Assembly: GCA_903831295.1 (NCBI GenBank)
Contig: CAIKXA010000067.1
Coordinates: 1-61,365, forward strand
Source: an uncultured bacterium
GTDB taxonomy: Bacteria; Planctomycetota; Phycisphaerae; Phycisphaerales; SM1A02
DNA: 61,365 nt
Reading direction: 5' to 3'
Shown: positions 51,882 through 60,213 of the stretch, one piece after another
Layout of the letters: every line of letters begins with the position of its first letter
Numbering within the stretch: position 1 is the first letter of the stretch
Notes under the pieces: model-generated
The model's database searches: none
What the model was told of the DNA's origin: nothing
The model's input: the letters and a program-made list of their open reading frames with translations, nothing else
Position numbers and translations under genes: made by a program

Positions 51882-53394
51882 CAACGTGCTTGCGTAATTG
51901 TTCCACGGGAATGGATAAGAAAATTTTTCCAAGTTCTGGATCAAAGTGTTTGCCAAGACACTTCTGAATTTCATTCAATACTTCTTCTACTTCGCGAGCC
52001 GGCCGAAACACCCGATCGCTCGTCATGGCGTCAAAGCAATCCGCGATACAAATAATCCGCCCAAGGAGCGAAATGTTTTCACCCGCGAGCTTTTGTGGAT
52101 AGCCCGACCCATCCCATTTTTCATGATGCTCCAGAACACCAGGAAGCACATCGCGCATTTGAGGAATTTCGCGCAAGATTTCAAATCCCTTGGCTGGATG
52201 CTTTGCGATTTGAGCAAACTCTTCAACCGTCAAGGGCGATACTTTGAAATAAACCGAGTCAGGCAAGCCGATCTTGCCGATGTCATGCACGGTTCCGCAC
52301 AGACGTGCACGTTCAATCATGTCCACACCTAGGCTTGCGGACTCTGCCAACATTTTTGCAAATATTGCCACGCGATCCGAGTGGCCACGCGTGTATGGAT
52401 CTCTGGCGTCAATCGCGGAGATCAACGCATGCATCGTTCCGCCAAATAGAAGCTCTCGCTCCTTTGCGAAACGTTGCTCCATGCGTCCGCGTTGGTGATT
52501 GCCCAAGCTTTGAGCCGCCATGCGCGCAACGGCGCCAGAAATACTGGCTATTTGCGTGAGCATGGCTTCGTCGCGCAAGCGGGAATCATCCAAATATAAA
52601 AATCCAAAGAGCACTCCAGACAATTCCACTGGAATACAAATCGCACGGCGAACATTCATGCCCTGCAAACTTGCGGCAATGGTTGCGCTTGTCGAACTAT
52701 CATTGGCTTTGGCAATCACGGGCCCCCGACGAGCCTGCCGAAGCATTGATCGGCTCATGCGTGGAGTACCTGCGGCATCATGGATATCGCCAACTTGGGC
52801 CAACACTTCAACCGACTCGCCTTGACCCAACACACGCACAAATGCGACATTTTCAAATTCTGTGGATTTCGCCACGGCGTGAACCAGAGCCTGAAATACT
52901 GATGCTTCGTCCTTGGCTTGGTGAATCACCTCGCCTGCCGCCAGAAGAAGTAAGAGTTGATTGTGTGCAAAGCTGGCGGCGTCCTTGATCTGAACGCGCT
53001 CAACTTGAGTTGCATCTTTGGCATTTTCGTTGCCACTTGCGATCACAACGGTGAGGGATGGATCAATCGCAACATGCTGATCGACTACTTCAAAATTCCA
53101 CGGAGTAATTTCAATTTGATCGCCGTGACGCAATGGCAGAGAACGCCCGAATTGCAAGCGCATACCGTTCACAAATGTTCCACCAGAACTTCCCGCATCG
53201 TTGATCCGCCAGCCGCCAATTTCTGCGCCAACGGAATCCGTCCATTGCAGCGTGGCATGGTTGCGGCTTACCGCACGGTCGGCCAGCGTGATCGAGCATT
53301 GCTGATCGCGACCAATTGTGATTGGACCGGGCGGCACAAGTTGATGCCTGACTTCATTGGTTTGGTTGTTGGAAATGAGCCAAAAATCTGACAT
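51841..53394 (-). CDS. FHA-GAF-HD-GYP regulatory protein
   Basis: This 517-residue cytosolic protein has three modules. The FHA domain (about residues 1-105) includes ITIGRDQQCSITLADRAVSRNHA and can bind phosphothreonine. A GAF-like domain (about 150-300) follows. The HD-GYP domain (about 320-495) keeps the HD pair in CGTVHDIGKIGLPDS and HHEKWDGSGYP, the signature of c-di-GMP phosphodiesterases. It may link a Ser/Thr kinase signal to c-di-GMP turnover. I chose ATG 53394 with TATGAT 6 nt upstream; an upstream TTG at 53412 is unlikely. No kinase or GGDEF protein is adjacent. Its 3' end overlaps the convergent AI-2E gene by 41 bp. Confidence 0.88.
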   Translation of the reverse strand: MSDFWLISNNQTNEVRHQLVPPGPITIGRDQQCSITLADRAVSRNHATLQWTDSVGAEIGGWRINDAGSSGGTFVNGMRLQFGRSLPLRHGDQIEITPWNFEVVDQHVAIDPSLTVVIASGNENAKDATQVERVQIKDAASFAHNQLLLLLAAGEVIHQAKDEASVFQALVHAVAKSTEFENVAFVRVLGQGESVEVLAQVGDIHDAAGTPRMSRSMLRQARRGPVIAKANDSSTSATIAASLQGMNVRRAICIPVELSGVLFGFLYLDDSRLRDEAMLTQIASISGAVARMAAQSLGNHQRGRMEQRFAKERELLFGGTMHALISAIDARDPYTRGHSDRVAIFAKMLAESASLGVDMIERARLCGTVHDIGKIGLPDSVYFKVSPLTVEEFAQIAKHPAKGFEILREIPQMRDVLPGVLEHHEKWDGSGYPQKLAGENISLLGRIICIADCFDAMTSDRVFRPAREVEEVLNEIQKCLGKHFDPELGKIFLSIPVEQLRKHVVKTSPAQAKLRSI

Positions 53395-53400
53395 CAATAA

Positions 53401-53406
53401 ATCATA
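53401..53406 (-). promoter_or_regulatory. Putative -10 element (TATGAT) of the FHA-HD-GYP gene
   Basis: TATGAT on the minus strand ends 6 nt before ATG 53394; it differs from consensus TATAAT at one position. Confidence 0.6.
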
Positions 53407-53455
53407 ACTCAATATTGTTTACACATTGAATTGTGCGCCGAGTGATTGAAGTTTC

Positions 53456-54598
53456 TCACGGCTTGGTCAAGCGCAATTCTTGGGCGGCGTTGACTGTGCT
53501 TTCAGGTATTGCCGGCAATCCCAAAAGTTTAAGACACGTGTTTGCGGCATCCGCGTTGCGAATGGGTGGAAGCTTGCCAACGGTGAATCGCTCGCTTGCG
53601 GCGGGTTGATGGCGACAATTCATGTTGATGGAATAAAGATCCACTGGTGATTGATACGTTGGACTCCAAACACAAAATGGAATTGTGAAATTGATCGCCG
53701 CCTCGGGATCGCTGTGACTTATGAACGGCACTCCGCCGCCATGATCCGCCGTGAGAACAATTGCCACGCGTCCATTCAAAGTTGGCGACTTGTTGATTGC
53801 AGAAATAAGTTCGCCGATGGCCTTGTCAATCACGAGCAGTGATTGGCGATAGGGGGAGCCGTCGGCGAGGTCCCAACCAGTTCCATGACCCGCGGCATCG
53901 GGCGCGCCGAAATGAAGAAATGAGAAGGAGCGTTTTTTATTTCCATCGGCGCTATGAAGGAACGCCATTTGTTGCAGAGTTTCGTCCATCGGGTGGTGCG
54001 TACAAATAAAGCAATCAACCTTGTCTTTTCCATAATCGGGAGCCATGGCGTCGACGGCGCCAACGTCCACGCCATAACTCTGCTCGAACAATGCAAACTT
54101 CCACTTGCCCGCGATCAACGCGGTTTGCAAACCCTCGTCATGCGCCACATCAAAGATGCTGGAAATATATTTTTCACGCTTGGCATGCAGCGTTCCGCCC
54201 ATTGTTCGTGAAGGCGGATCGGTATTTCCAACCCAGCCATGGCCCTGCTCGCCCGCGGTCAATCGACCCGTGATCATGTTGGCATGATTTGGAAGCGTGA
54301 CAGAAATATCAGGATCGCAACGAGCCTGCGCGGTCCATGCGCCCTGCGTGAATTGCTTCAGGGCGGGATGCAAATCCACAAGCGGCGGCAAAATCGCTTC
54401 GGGGCGCAAGCCATCCACGGAAATTAAAATCACGTGTTGAATTTGTGGGGACGCATTCGCCTGACTGGCTTGCTCACCAACGTCGTGCGAAGCGGTGGCG
54501 CCGCCAAACGGATTCGCGGCGATGATCACGCCCAGCGCAGCGACACATACTGCTGGGAGCATAAATGTGAACTGAAATGTATTTTTCGCGCGAGACAT
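53456..54598 (-). CDS. Secreted nucleotide pyrophosphatase/phosphodiesterase-like (alkaline phosphatase superfamily)
   Basis: The 380-residue protein has a signal peptide or anchor (about residues 12-30). The catalytic fold shows VILISVDGLRPEAI (first metal Asp), the nucleophile Thr in SVTLPNHANMITG (about residue 101), LHFGAPDAAGHGTGWD (about 230) and LTADHGGG (about 288), the latter two giving the remaining Asp/His metal ligands. It belongs to the type I phosphodiesterase/NPP group. The mature enzyme should act outside the cytoplasm on phosphodiesters or phosphate esters. It is transcribed alone. Confidence 0.85.
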   Translation of the reverse strand: MSRAKNTFQFTFMLPAVCVAALGVIIAANPFGGATASHDVGEQASQANASPQIQHVILISVDGLRPEAILPPLVDLHPALKQFTQGAWTAQARCDPDISVTLPNHANMITGRLTAGEQGHGWVGNTDPPSRTMGGTLHAKREKYISSIFDVAHDEGLQTALIAGKWKFALFEQSYGVDVGAVDAMAPDYGKDKVDCFICTHHPMDETLQQMAFLHSADGNKKRSFSFLHFGAPDAAGHGTGWDLADGSPYRQSLLVIDKAIGELISAINKSPTLNGRVAIVLTADHGGGVPFISHSDPEAAINFTIPFCVWSPTYQSPVDLYSINMNCRHQPAASERFTVGKLPPIRNADAANTCLKLLGLPAIPESTVNAAQELRLTKP

Positions 54599-54679
54599 TT
54601 TGGTTTGTAATTTTGCAATAATCGATCAGTGAAACTACATCATCTTTATTCAGATTATATTGCGGCTGGATGTTGAAAT

Positions 54680-54711
54680 AAAAACCCCGCCATTGTTCTT
54701 CAATGACGGGG
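54680..54711 (-). terminator. Intrinsic terminator downstream of tRNA-Ala
   Basis: On the minus strand CCCCGTCATTG pairs with CAATGGCGGGG over 11 bp (one G-U) around a 5-nt loop and is followed by five Ts. It begins 8 nt after the tRNA 3' end. It is the best intrinsic terminator in the window. Confidence 0.9.
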
Positions 54712-54719
54712 TGTTTAAG

Positions 54720-54792
54720 TGGACCTGATCGGGATCGAACCGACCGCCTCTTCCATGCCATGGAAGCGCTCTACCAAATGAGCTACAGGCCC
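54720..54792 (-). tRNA. tRNA-Ala (anticodon GGC)
   Basis: The 73-nt sequence folds into a full cloverleaf: acceptor GGGCCTG/CAGGTCC, D arm GCTC-ATTTGGTA-GAGC, anticodon stem CTTCC/GGAAG with loop ATGGCAT (anticodon GGC) and T arm with GGTTCGATC. The acceptor stem has the G3-U70 wobble pair, the identity element for alanyl-tRNA synthetase, so the amino acid call does not rest on the anticodon alone. CCA is not encoded and must be added after transcription. Confidence 0.97.
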
Positions 54793-54937
54793 AAAGTTGC
54801 CAAATTAAATTCAGCCGCAATCAAACCACTATGCCTAAATTTCACGGCATCGACGGTGAAACATTGTACATACTGCCGCCGCATTTGACGATGGCTTGAA
54901 AAGTCATATGCCCACTCGGGCGTGGAGAATTCAGTAC

Positions 54938-55276
54938 CTATGCCGCGCCGATAGACTCGTTGAGAGTGGTCATCAATGTGGCTTTTGGAACCGCGCCAAC
55001 CCATTTCTTAATGAGTTGCCCTTGCTTGAACAGCAAGATGGTTGGAATACTTTGAATGCCATACTTCAATGCGATGGATTGGTGGTGATCAATATCAACC
55101 TTGCCAACCTTGGCTTTGCCTTTGGTTTCTTCAGCGACTTGGTCGATGGTGGGGCCGAGCATGCGGCACGGTTGACACCACTCAGCCCAAAAGTCCACCA
55201 ACACCGGAACGGCGCTCTTGAGAACTTCGCTGTCAAAATTTGCTTCTGTGAATTCGATTGTGCTTGGGCTGGCCAT
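54938..55276 (-). CDS. trxA: Thioredoxin with WCQPC active site
   Basis: The 112-residue cytosolic redox protein has the thioredoxin fold with VLVDFWAEWCQPCRMLGP at residues about 25-42, the conserved cis-proline in SIPTILLFKQGQ (about residue 76) and the usual GA-x-PK region near the end. It reduces disulfides in target proteins. The active site is WCQPC instead of the usual WCGPC, a change that may shift redox potential. A GAGGA ribosome binding site lies 4 nt before ATG 55276. It stands alone between folP and the tRNA. Confidence 0.92.
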   Translation of the reverse strand: MASPSTIEFTEANFDSEVLKSAVPVLVDFWAEWCQPCRMLGPTIDQVAEETKGKAKVGKVDIDHHQSIALKYGIQSIPTILLFKQGQLIKKWVGAVPKATLMTTLNESIGAA

Positions 55277-55361
55277 GGTTTCCTCATCAACTGCGGACGA
55301 TGTGTCCTGAATATTTTCGCTGTCTATCGCTGCCGGACGATCCGCTAGCGATGAATTGATG

Positions 55362-56243
55362 CTAGCAAGCAGCGCACGCCGCGGAAATGCTTAGGAATTG
55401 CCGATGTTCCAACACGTCGTGGACGCGCAGAATGGCGACGCCGCCTTGCGCGGCCAACGCGGCGGCGGCGAGCGATGCGGGCAATCGTTGGCTTGGATCA
55501 GTGGCGCCACTCGCGGCGCCTAAGAAACTTTTGCGGCTGAGGCTTGCCATGACTGGGAATTGACATGCAGTGATTTCATTCATGCGGCGCAATAATTTAA
55601 AATTGTCATCCACGCTTTTTCCAAACCCAAATCCGGGATCAATGACAATGCGCTCGTTCCGCACGCCGAAAGACCGTGCGCGCTCCGCCAAGCGTAAAAG
55701 TTGGGCCAACACGTCCTGCACAACATCGTTGTACGTCGGCACGATTTTATATTGATCGCTGTATTGATCTTGCTCTGGCGGCCGCAATCGATGCATGAGA
55801 ATCAAACCCGCGTTCGCATTCGCCGCAACGCGCAATATATTTTCGTCTTCCTCGCCCCCGCTGACATCATTGACAATATTCGCGCCCGCCGCAATGGCGG
55901 CCTCCGCGACCAGGCTTAATGTTGTGTCCACGCTGATGGGAACGCTTGATCGCTGCCGCAAAGCGCGAATGACAGGCTCGATGCGGCGAATTTGTTCGGC
56001 GGCTGAAACGCGCTGCGCGCCAGGGCGAGTGCTTTCGCCACCAACATCAAGAATGTCGGCGCCCTCGCTGGCCAGTCGCAGGCCGTGCTCGATGGCTTGC
56101 GTGGGCGTTGTGAATTGTCCGCCATCTGAAAATGAATCTGGAGTGCAATTAAGAATGCCCGCAAGCAATGGCCCCGTGGCAAATGAAATTGGCGCGTGCG
56201 CGGCGATGGACCAGGATGTGGCTGGTGGATGAATATGCGTCAC
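55362..56243 (-). CDS. folP: Dihydropteroate synthase
   Basis: FolP joins p-aminobenzoate to the pterin pyrophosphate in folate synthesis and is the sulfonamide target. The 293-residue TIM-barrel protein has GILNCTPDSFSDGG (about residue 29), DVGGESTRPGA (about 66), VSVDT-like ISVDTTLSLVAEAA, VNDVSGG (about 124), IVIDPGFGFGKS (about 200) and the late SRKSFLG block. The N-terminal 20 residues before the first strand are not conserved. The ATG overlaps the upstream stop by 4 bp (ATGA). Confidence 0.95.
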   Translation of the reverse strand: MTHIHPPATSWSIAAHAPISFATGPLLAGILNCTPDSFSDGGQFTTPTQAIEHGLRLASEGADILDVGGESTRPGAQRVSAAEQIRRIEPVIRALRQRSSVPISVDTTLSLVAEAAIAAGANIVNDVSGGEEDENILRVAANANAGLILMHRLRPPEQDQYSDQYKIVPTYNDVVQDVLAQLLRLAERARSFGVRNERIVIDPGFGFGKSVDDNFKLLRRMNEITACQFPVMASLSRKSFLGAASGATDPSQRLPASLAAAALAAQGGVAILRVHDVLEHRQFLSISAACAAC

Positions 56244-58186
56244 GGTTTTTTAAGCGCAGGAGTTGGCGGCGGTGTTGGCGTGATGTCTGGGGATGATTTA
56301 ATTTCCGAATCATCATTGGCGGAATTGCTCGTGCTATCTTTTGTTTGCTGACTTTCTTGCTGACTTTCTTGCTGGCCCTCTTGCTGGTCTTCTTGTTGGG
56401 CTTCTTTGCGATCGGCATACGCCGCAACCACAACACCAATTACGTTGGTTGGAATCATGGTGGCAGTTTCAATTTTTCCGCCATCGATTGAAAGCGCAAA
56501 AGCGATCGGCTCTATATCTGGCGAAGCATCGGGGATCTCCAACCCACCCATTGGAAACGCGTTGATAGTTTGTCGAACAACATTTAAAAGCGATCCCACC
56601 CCAACAAATCCCAGGACATCGGGTTTGGGCATCATCCAATTCCGAAGCGCTGTAATGACCGCGTCTGTTTGCAAAGAATTTGCGCCCGTGGTGGTGGCGA
56701 TGGCGCGCTCAAGAACATCAGGGCGTTGACTGAATGTGACGAAGACGCCATCTGGAAATGCTTTCACGAAACCGGTCGGGCCCTTAGGTCCATACAAAAC
56801 AGTTCGGAAGATGCGCTCCATTGGATTGATTCGGCGAGCGGGTTGGCCGTTCTTTGGCAGCGGAATTTCTTTCACCAGAAATGCGTCGGTTTTTGTTCCA
56901 TTCTTCAATACGCGGTCTGTTTCCCAAGTTACTTCGCGTTTCTGTCCATCCACTTCTGCGGAAAGTGAAAGCATCCATTGTTGCAAAAGTGATTTTGCAG
57001 TCACGCCATCCGTTGCGCCCAGCCAAAGCATGGCTTCGTTCAGCAAACCGCCGCCCACCACGCCCAACTTACTGGGATAGATCGCCATCTGAATGGAGGT
57101 GACGAGAGATTTATTTTGCTCCAGCCACGACGGCGCTTGTTGGCCGCCAGGAATCAACGCGGCAAGATCCAGGAACGCTTGTGTTCCACCAAGGCCAACG
57201 ATGTCCGCGGACATGGCCACAACAAATGGTCCGCGCGGCAAGTGATTTAAATTGGCGCCCGTGTGCGCGCCGCCGTGCGCCGACTTTGCCAACTCACTTG
57301 CGGGATCCAACACGGCGTAACTGCGGACTAAAACACCTAGAGGATCCACGTCGATGCTTGTGACGCCGTCAGTGAGTCCCTCCAATAATTTCGCCATGTG
57401 CTCACGCGGCGCAATGGGTTGATCCTTGGTCGACGTATTTTCTTTTTCATTGAGCGTGGGCGATTGCTCATTTTTTTCTAGAACTTCGCGCCCACGCTCT
57501 TGCATGTCGGCCAAAGATTCTGGACCAGCCCACAAACCAATATCACCATCGCAGAAAAGTGCAAAACCACGCTCGCCCAAGCGTTTTTTCAGCTGATCGG
57601 AAAGTCCCGCCTTGCGGATATACGCGCGGGCAAGCTCGGGGCTTAGGCTGACCACAACGGCGCCGTCAATTATTTTTACATAGATCATTTTACCGCGCCA
57701 TCGAAACGCGTCGGGCGCGGTGGTGGGCACGGCTTCGAAATTAGCCTGAAGAAATTGTTCGCTGTTGATTGTTGGAATCACCGCGCACCACTGCAGCGAC
57801 TTGTCGGGCGCGGTTGCAAACCACACGACGAATGCACCGCGATCATTCATTCCTGGTCCCACTCCAAACTGGCTCTTCAGAAGATCAAGCGGCTTCATCT
57901 GCGTTAACGCTTGCATGCGCTCAAGTTTCGCCGCAAGCTCGCCCATGTCTTCGCCTAGGGATTGCGCGTCCGGCACAACCACCAAACTTGCGGCGTCCGC
58001 GGGAGCCATGTCGATGGCGCTTAAAAACGCGGCCGCATTGGGTATGCGACGAGTTGGGGCTTGATTTTGATTTTGATTTTGCGTTTGCGTTTGAATATGT
58101 GCGGCGTTGGCGTGAAGCGGCGACGCAAGAACTGCCATGCTAAGAATTATGGTTGAAGCATTAAAGATCGATGTTGATACACGCAT
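56240..58186 (-). CDS. Secreted hypothetical protein with glutamine-rich repeats
   Basis: The 648-residue product has a signal peptide (about residues 5-28, cut near ANA-AH). An N-terminal glutamine/asparagine run (QTQTQNQNQNQ) follows, then a large mixed domain with repeated LARAYIRKAGLSDQLKKRLG-like helices and beta-strands. A C-terminal tail with QQE repeats (about residues 610-630) completes it. I do not recognise the domain; the pattern of PDA-x-S-LVVVPDAQSL near the N-terminus recalls secreted planctomycete proteins of unknown function. Start ATG 58186 is chosen because it begins the signal peptide. The gene overlaps folP by 4 bp. Confidence 0.55.
   Translation of the reverse strand: MRVSTSIFNASTIILSMAVLASPLHANAAHIQTQTQNQNQNQAPTRRIPNAAAFLSAIDMAPADAASLVVVPDAQSLGEDMGELAAKLERMQALTQMKPLDLLKSQFGVGPGMNDRGAFVVWFATAPDKSLQWCAVIPTINSEQFLQANFEAVPTTAPDAFRWRGKMIYVKIIDGAVVVSLSPELARAYIRKAGLSDQLKKRLGERGFALFCDGDIGLWAGPESLADMQERGREVLEKNEQSPTLNEKENTSTKDQPIAPREHMAKLLEGLTDGVTSIDVDPLGVLVRSYAVLDPASELAKSAHGGAHTGANLNHLPRGPFVVAMSADIVGLGGTQAFLDLAALIPGGQQAPSWLEQNKSLVTSIQMAIYPSKLGVVGGGLLNEAMLWLGATDGVTAKSLLQQWMLSLSAEVDGQKREVTWETDRVLKNGTKTDAFLVKEIPLPKNGQPARRINPMERIFRTVLYGPKGPTGFVKAFPDGVFVTFSQRPDVLERAIATTTGANSLQTDAVITALRNWMMPKPDVLGFVGVGSLLNVVRQTINAFPMGGLEIPDASPDIEPIAFALSIDGGKIETATMIPTNVIGVVVAAYADRKEAQQEDQQEGQQESQQESQQTKDSTSNSANDDSEIKSSPDITPTPPPTPALKKP
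56344..56403 (-). repeat. Five 12-bp units coding for QQE-type repeats
   Basis: Near-identical units give AQQE, DQQE, GQQE, SQQE and SQQT in the C-terminal tail of the protein at 56240-58186. Unit length is a multiple of three. Confidence 0.7.
58061..58094 (-). repeat. Hexanucleotide repeat coding for a Gln-Asn/Gln-Thr run
   Basis: On the plus strand TTGATT occurs about three times followed by TTGCGT twice. It encodes alternating Gln with Asn or Thr just after the signal peptide of the same gene. Confidence 0.75.
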
Positions 58187-58304
58187 TAGAATTCTTTCGA
58201 GCAAGTTGTGCGCAGAACCGAGTTGAAGTTGAGAAATGAATTGAGCCAAAGTAAAAACTTGAAAATGAACTTTCCTAGCCTCGCATAAACCCCCTCCGAG
58301 CAAC

Positions 58305-58310
58305 TACTGT
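58305..58310 (+). promoter_or_regulatory. Putative -10 element (TACTGT) of the membrane protein gene
   Basis: TACTGT ends 6 nt before GTG 58317. A TACAGT on the other strand overlaps it by five bases, so the site may be used in both directions. Confidence 0.45.
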
Positions 58311-58316
58311 ACGGGA

Positions 58317-59504
58317 GTGTTGACTCCCGAAATTATCACGTGGTCCATTTCTGGCGCCGGACTGGTGGGCGCCACGGCGGCGGCGTTGGCGTGGTTGTTG
58401 CGCGCGGCTGGCTGGAAAAATTCCTGGATTGCCGCGGGAATATGTGTTGGCGTGTTCTTTGGGCCGCTCTGCGCCGCCAAAGCATTCCCGGATTTATACG
58501 AACGTCTGATTGATGGATGCTCAGAGCAGCGCAAAGAAGTTTTACGATCGCAACGCGCCACGGAAGCATTGTTGCTCGCCGCAACAACAACTCAAACAGT
58601 TCCCGCCGAGTCAGTTGTGATTGAACTTGACGCCGCGCGCCGAAGTGCGGAAATTCGCCTGCAAGAAAGCCGAACCGCATTTGATCACGGAGCCTTATGG
58701 GTGGTCGCATTGCTGGCAGCGACCGTCACGTTGGCGCGATCACCTATGTCCGGTCGCATACGTTGGTGGATGGGCGGCGGATTGGCCATCGGAGCATGGA
58801 CTGTTTTAATTCCAATCGCCGTGGTTTTTCTGGTGGCCAAAATTGAAACACAAGAAGTGCTTGCAACATGGAGCCTTGTTGCCGCGGCCACTGTGGCGTT
58901 TGGGGCGGCGTTGCCCCGCGGCACTGAACGCTGGATGACCATGGGCTTGCTTGCGGAAAATTCCTCATCCATTGACGCGGCCCGAGGCTGCGCTGGATTT
59001 ATTTCATTCACAGTGGCTTGCATGGCGGCTTGGGGAATGGAATTTGATTCGGCCGCGGCGTGGCTGCTTCCTTGGGGAACCATGTTGGCCGCGTGGGGAT
59101 TACGCGATCTTCCAAATACATTTTTATCGCGCAGTTTTGGACCAGCCACGGCGGCGGCGGTTGCGATCGCTTTAAGCCGCGTTGATGTGTTGCACGAATT
59201 TCGAGTGGCGCCAACAGTGGGACTTTATTTCGCCGGGGAAGATTTGCGATGGATCGCGGCGGCAAGTGGATTTGCATTAACGCTGGCAGTTCCGTGGCTG
59301 CGTTCATTGCGCGTGGCGTTGGCAATTTCCAGCGCGCCATTGCCACAAGCCGCGCTGGCCTCGACGGCTTTAATGATTGGCGTGCTTCCAAATTGGATGG
59401 GCGTTTCGCTGTTGGCGGCGGCGGCAACAACGGAAGTGCTTCTGCCCCTGCGCCAAATCACAGCAAAGCAACTCGAGAAAAATATTCACGAAACGCCACT
59501 GTGA
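58317..59504 (+). CDS. Polytopic membrane protein of unknown function
   Basis: The 395-residue protein has about nine transmembrane segments. The first two (about residues 8-30 and 38-55) precede a soluble, charged helical region (about 65-115) containing ERLIDGCSEQRKEVL. The remaining helices fall in two groups separated at about residue 210. I see no transporter signature, conserved acidic residue in the membrane or family match. The start is GTG 58317, with TACTGT 6 nt upstream; a TTG follows as the second codon. The gene is convergent with the glutathione peroxidase gene, with 22 bp between them. Confidence 0.5.
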   Translation: MLTPEIITWSISGAGLVGATAAALAWLLRAAGWKNSWIAAGICVGVFFGPLCAAKAFPDLYERLIDGCSEQRKEVLRSQRATEALLLAATTTQTVPAESVVIELDAARRSAEIRLQESRTAFDHGALWVVALLAATVTLARSPMSGRIRWWMGGGLAIGAWTVLIPIAVVFLVAKIETQEVLATWSLVAAATVAFGAALPRGTERWMTMGLLAENSSSIDAARGCAGFISFTVACMAAWGMEFDSAAAWLLPWGTMLAAWGLRDLPNTFLSRSFGPATAAAVAIALSRVDVLHEFRVAPTVGLYFAGEDLRWIAAASGFALTLAVPWLRSLRVALAISSAPLPQAALASTALMIGVLPNWMGVSLLAAAATTEVLLPLRQITAKQLEKNIHETPL

Positions 59505-59526
59505 ATCATTGGCGTGATGCGAAAAT

Positions 59527-60147
59527 TTATTTTTGCTTCGGATCGGAAGGCTCGGCTGGTTTTAAACCCAAAGCTTGCTCGATCGCGGCCACCAACGCCT
59601 TGTCGTCGGGCGCAACATTGCTGGCATAAAATGCGATCGGTTGCCCCTGCTTATTGACCACATATTTGCTGAAATTCCATCCGGGCGATTTGCCGATTCG
59701 CGTTCCAAGAAATTCATAAATTTCGCTTTGGCCTGGTCCAGGCTTGGTTTGCTCTTTGGACAACATTGGAAATGTCACGGAATATTTAGAGGAGCAAAAT
59801 TCCTTGATTTCTTTTTGGCTGCCTGGCTCTTGACCACCAAAATCATTGCTTGGGATTCCAAGCACCACAAGTCCTTTGTCTTTGTAAGTGTCATACAACT
59901 TTTGTAGACCGGCATATTGACCCGTGAAGCCGCAACGACTTGCGACATTCACGACCAAGACAACTTTGCCTTGATATTGCGGAAGATCCGCGGGCGCTCC
60001 GTCGAGTGTGGTTGCTTTGATTGAATACATGCTGCGATCCTTCCATTTTTGAACAAGCTCGGCATTTTGCGGAGCGGATTGGGCACACGCAAATCCAGTG
60101 ACCGCCGCTATTGCGCCAAGAATTGTGGATGTGATATTTCTTTTCAT
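59527..60147 (-). CDS. Secreted glutathione peroxidase family protein
   Basis: The 206-residue protein has an N-terminal signal peptide (about residues 4-23, cut near AC-AQ), placing it outside the cytoplasm. The enzyme core shows the peroxidatic Cys in VNVASRCGFTGQY (about residue 72), GIPSNDFGGQEPG with the catalytic Gln (about 107), and WNFSKYVVN near residue 160 with the catalytic Trp and Asn. It uses Cys, not selenocysteine. Non-animal members normally take electrons from thioredoxin, not glutathione. ATG 60147 has TACTAT 6 nt upstream; an earlier in-frame start at 60228 is excluded by this promoter and by the signal peptide. Confidence 0.9.
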   Translation of the reverse strand: MKRNITSTILGAIAAVTGFACAQSAPQNAELVQKWKDRSMYSIKATTLDGAPADLPQYQGKVVLVVNVASRCGFTGQYAGLQKLYDTYKDKGLVVLGIPSNDFGGQEPGSQKEIKEFCSSKYSVTFPMLSKEQTKPGPGQSEIYEFLGTRIGKSPGWNFSKYVVNKQGQPIAFYASNVAPDDKALVAAIEQALGLKPAEPSDPKQK

Positions 60148-60153
60148 GCACCC

Positions 60154-60159
60154 ATAGTA
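60154..60159 (-). promoter_or_regulatory. Putative -10 element (TACTAT) of the glutathione peroxidase gene
   Basis: TACTAT on the minus strand ends 6 nt before ATG 60147. TTGAAT 18 bp upstream of it is a possible -35 element. Confidence 0.6.
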
Positions 60160-60201
60160 GGCACAATTATGGAGTGAATTCAACAACGCAGATTCCCTCG
60201 T

Positions 60202-60207
60202 TAGTAT
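60202..60207 (+). promoter_or_regulatory. Putative -10 element (TAGTAT) of the phosphatase-like gene
   Basis: TAGTAT ends 6 nt before GTG 60214. TTCAAC 17 bp upstream is a weak -35 candidate. Confidence 0.55.
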
Positions 60208-60213
60208 TTGTTT

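Noticed and set aside
54793-54937. A further gene or tRNA upstream of tRNA-Ala
   Set aside because: The 145-bp stretch has no cloverleaf and no credible coding frame; it probably holds the tRNA promoter.
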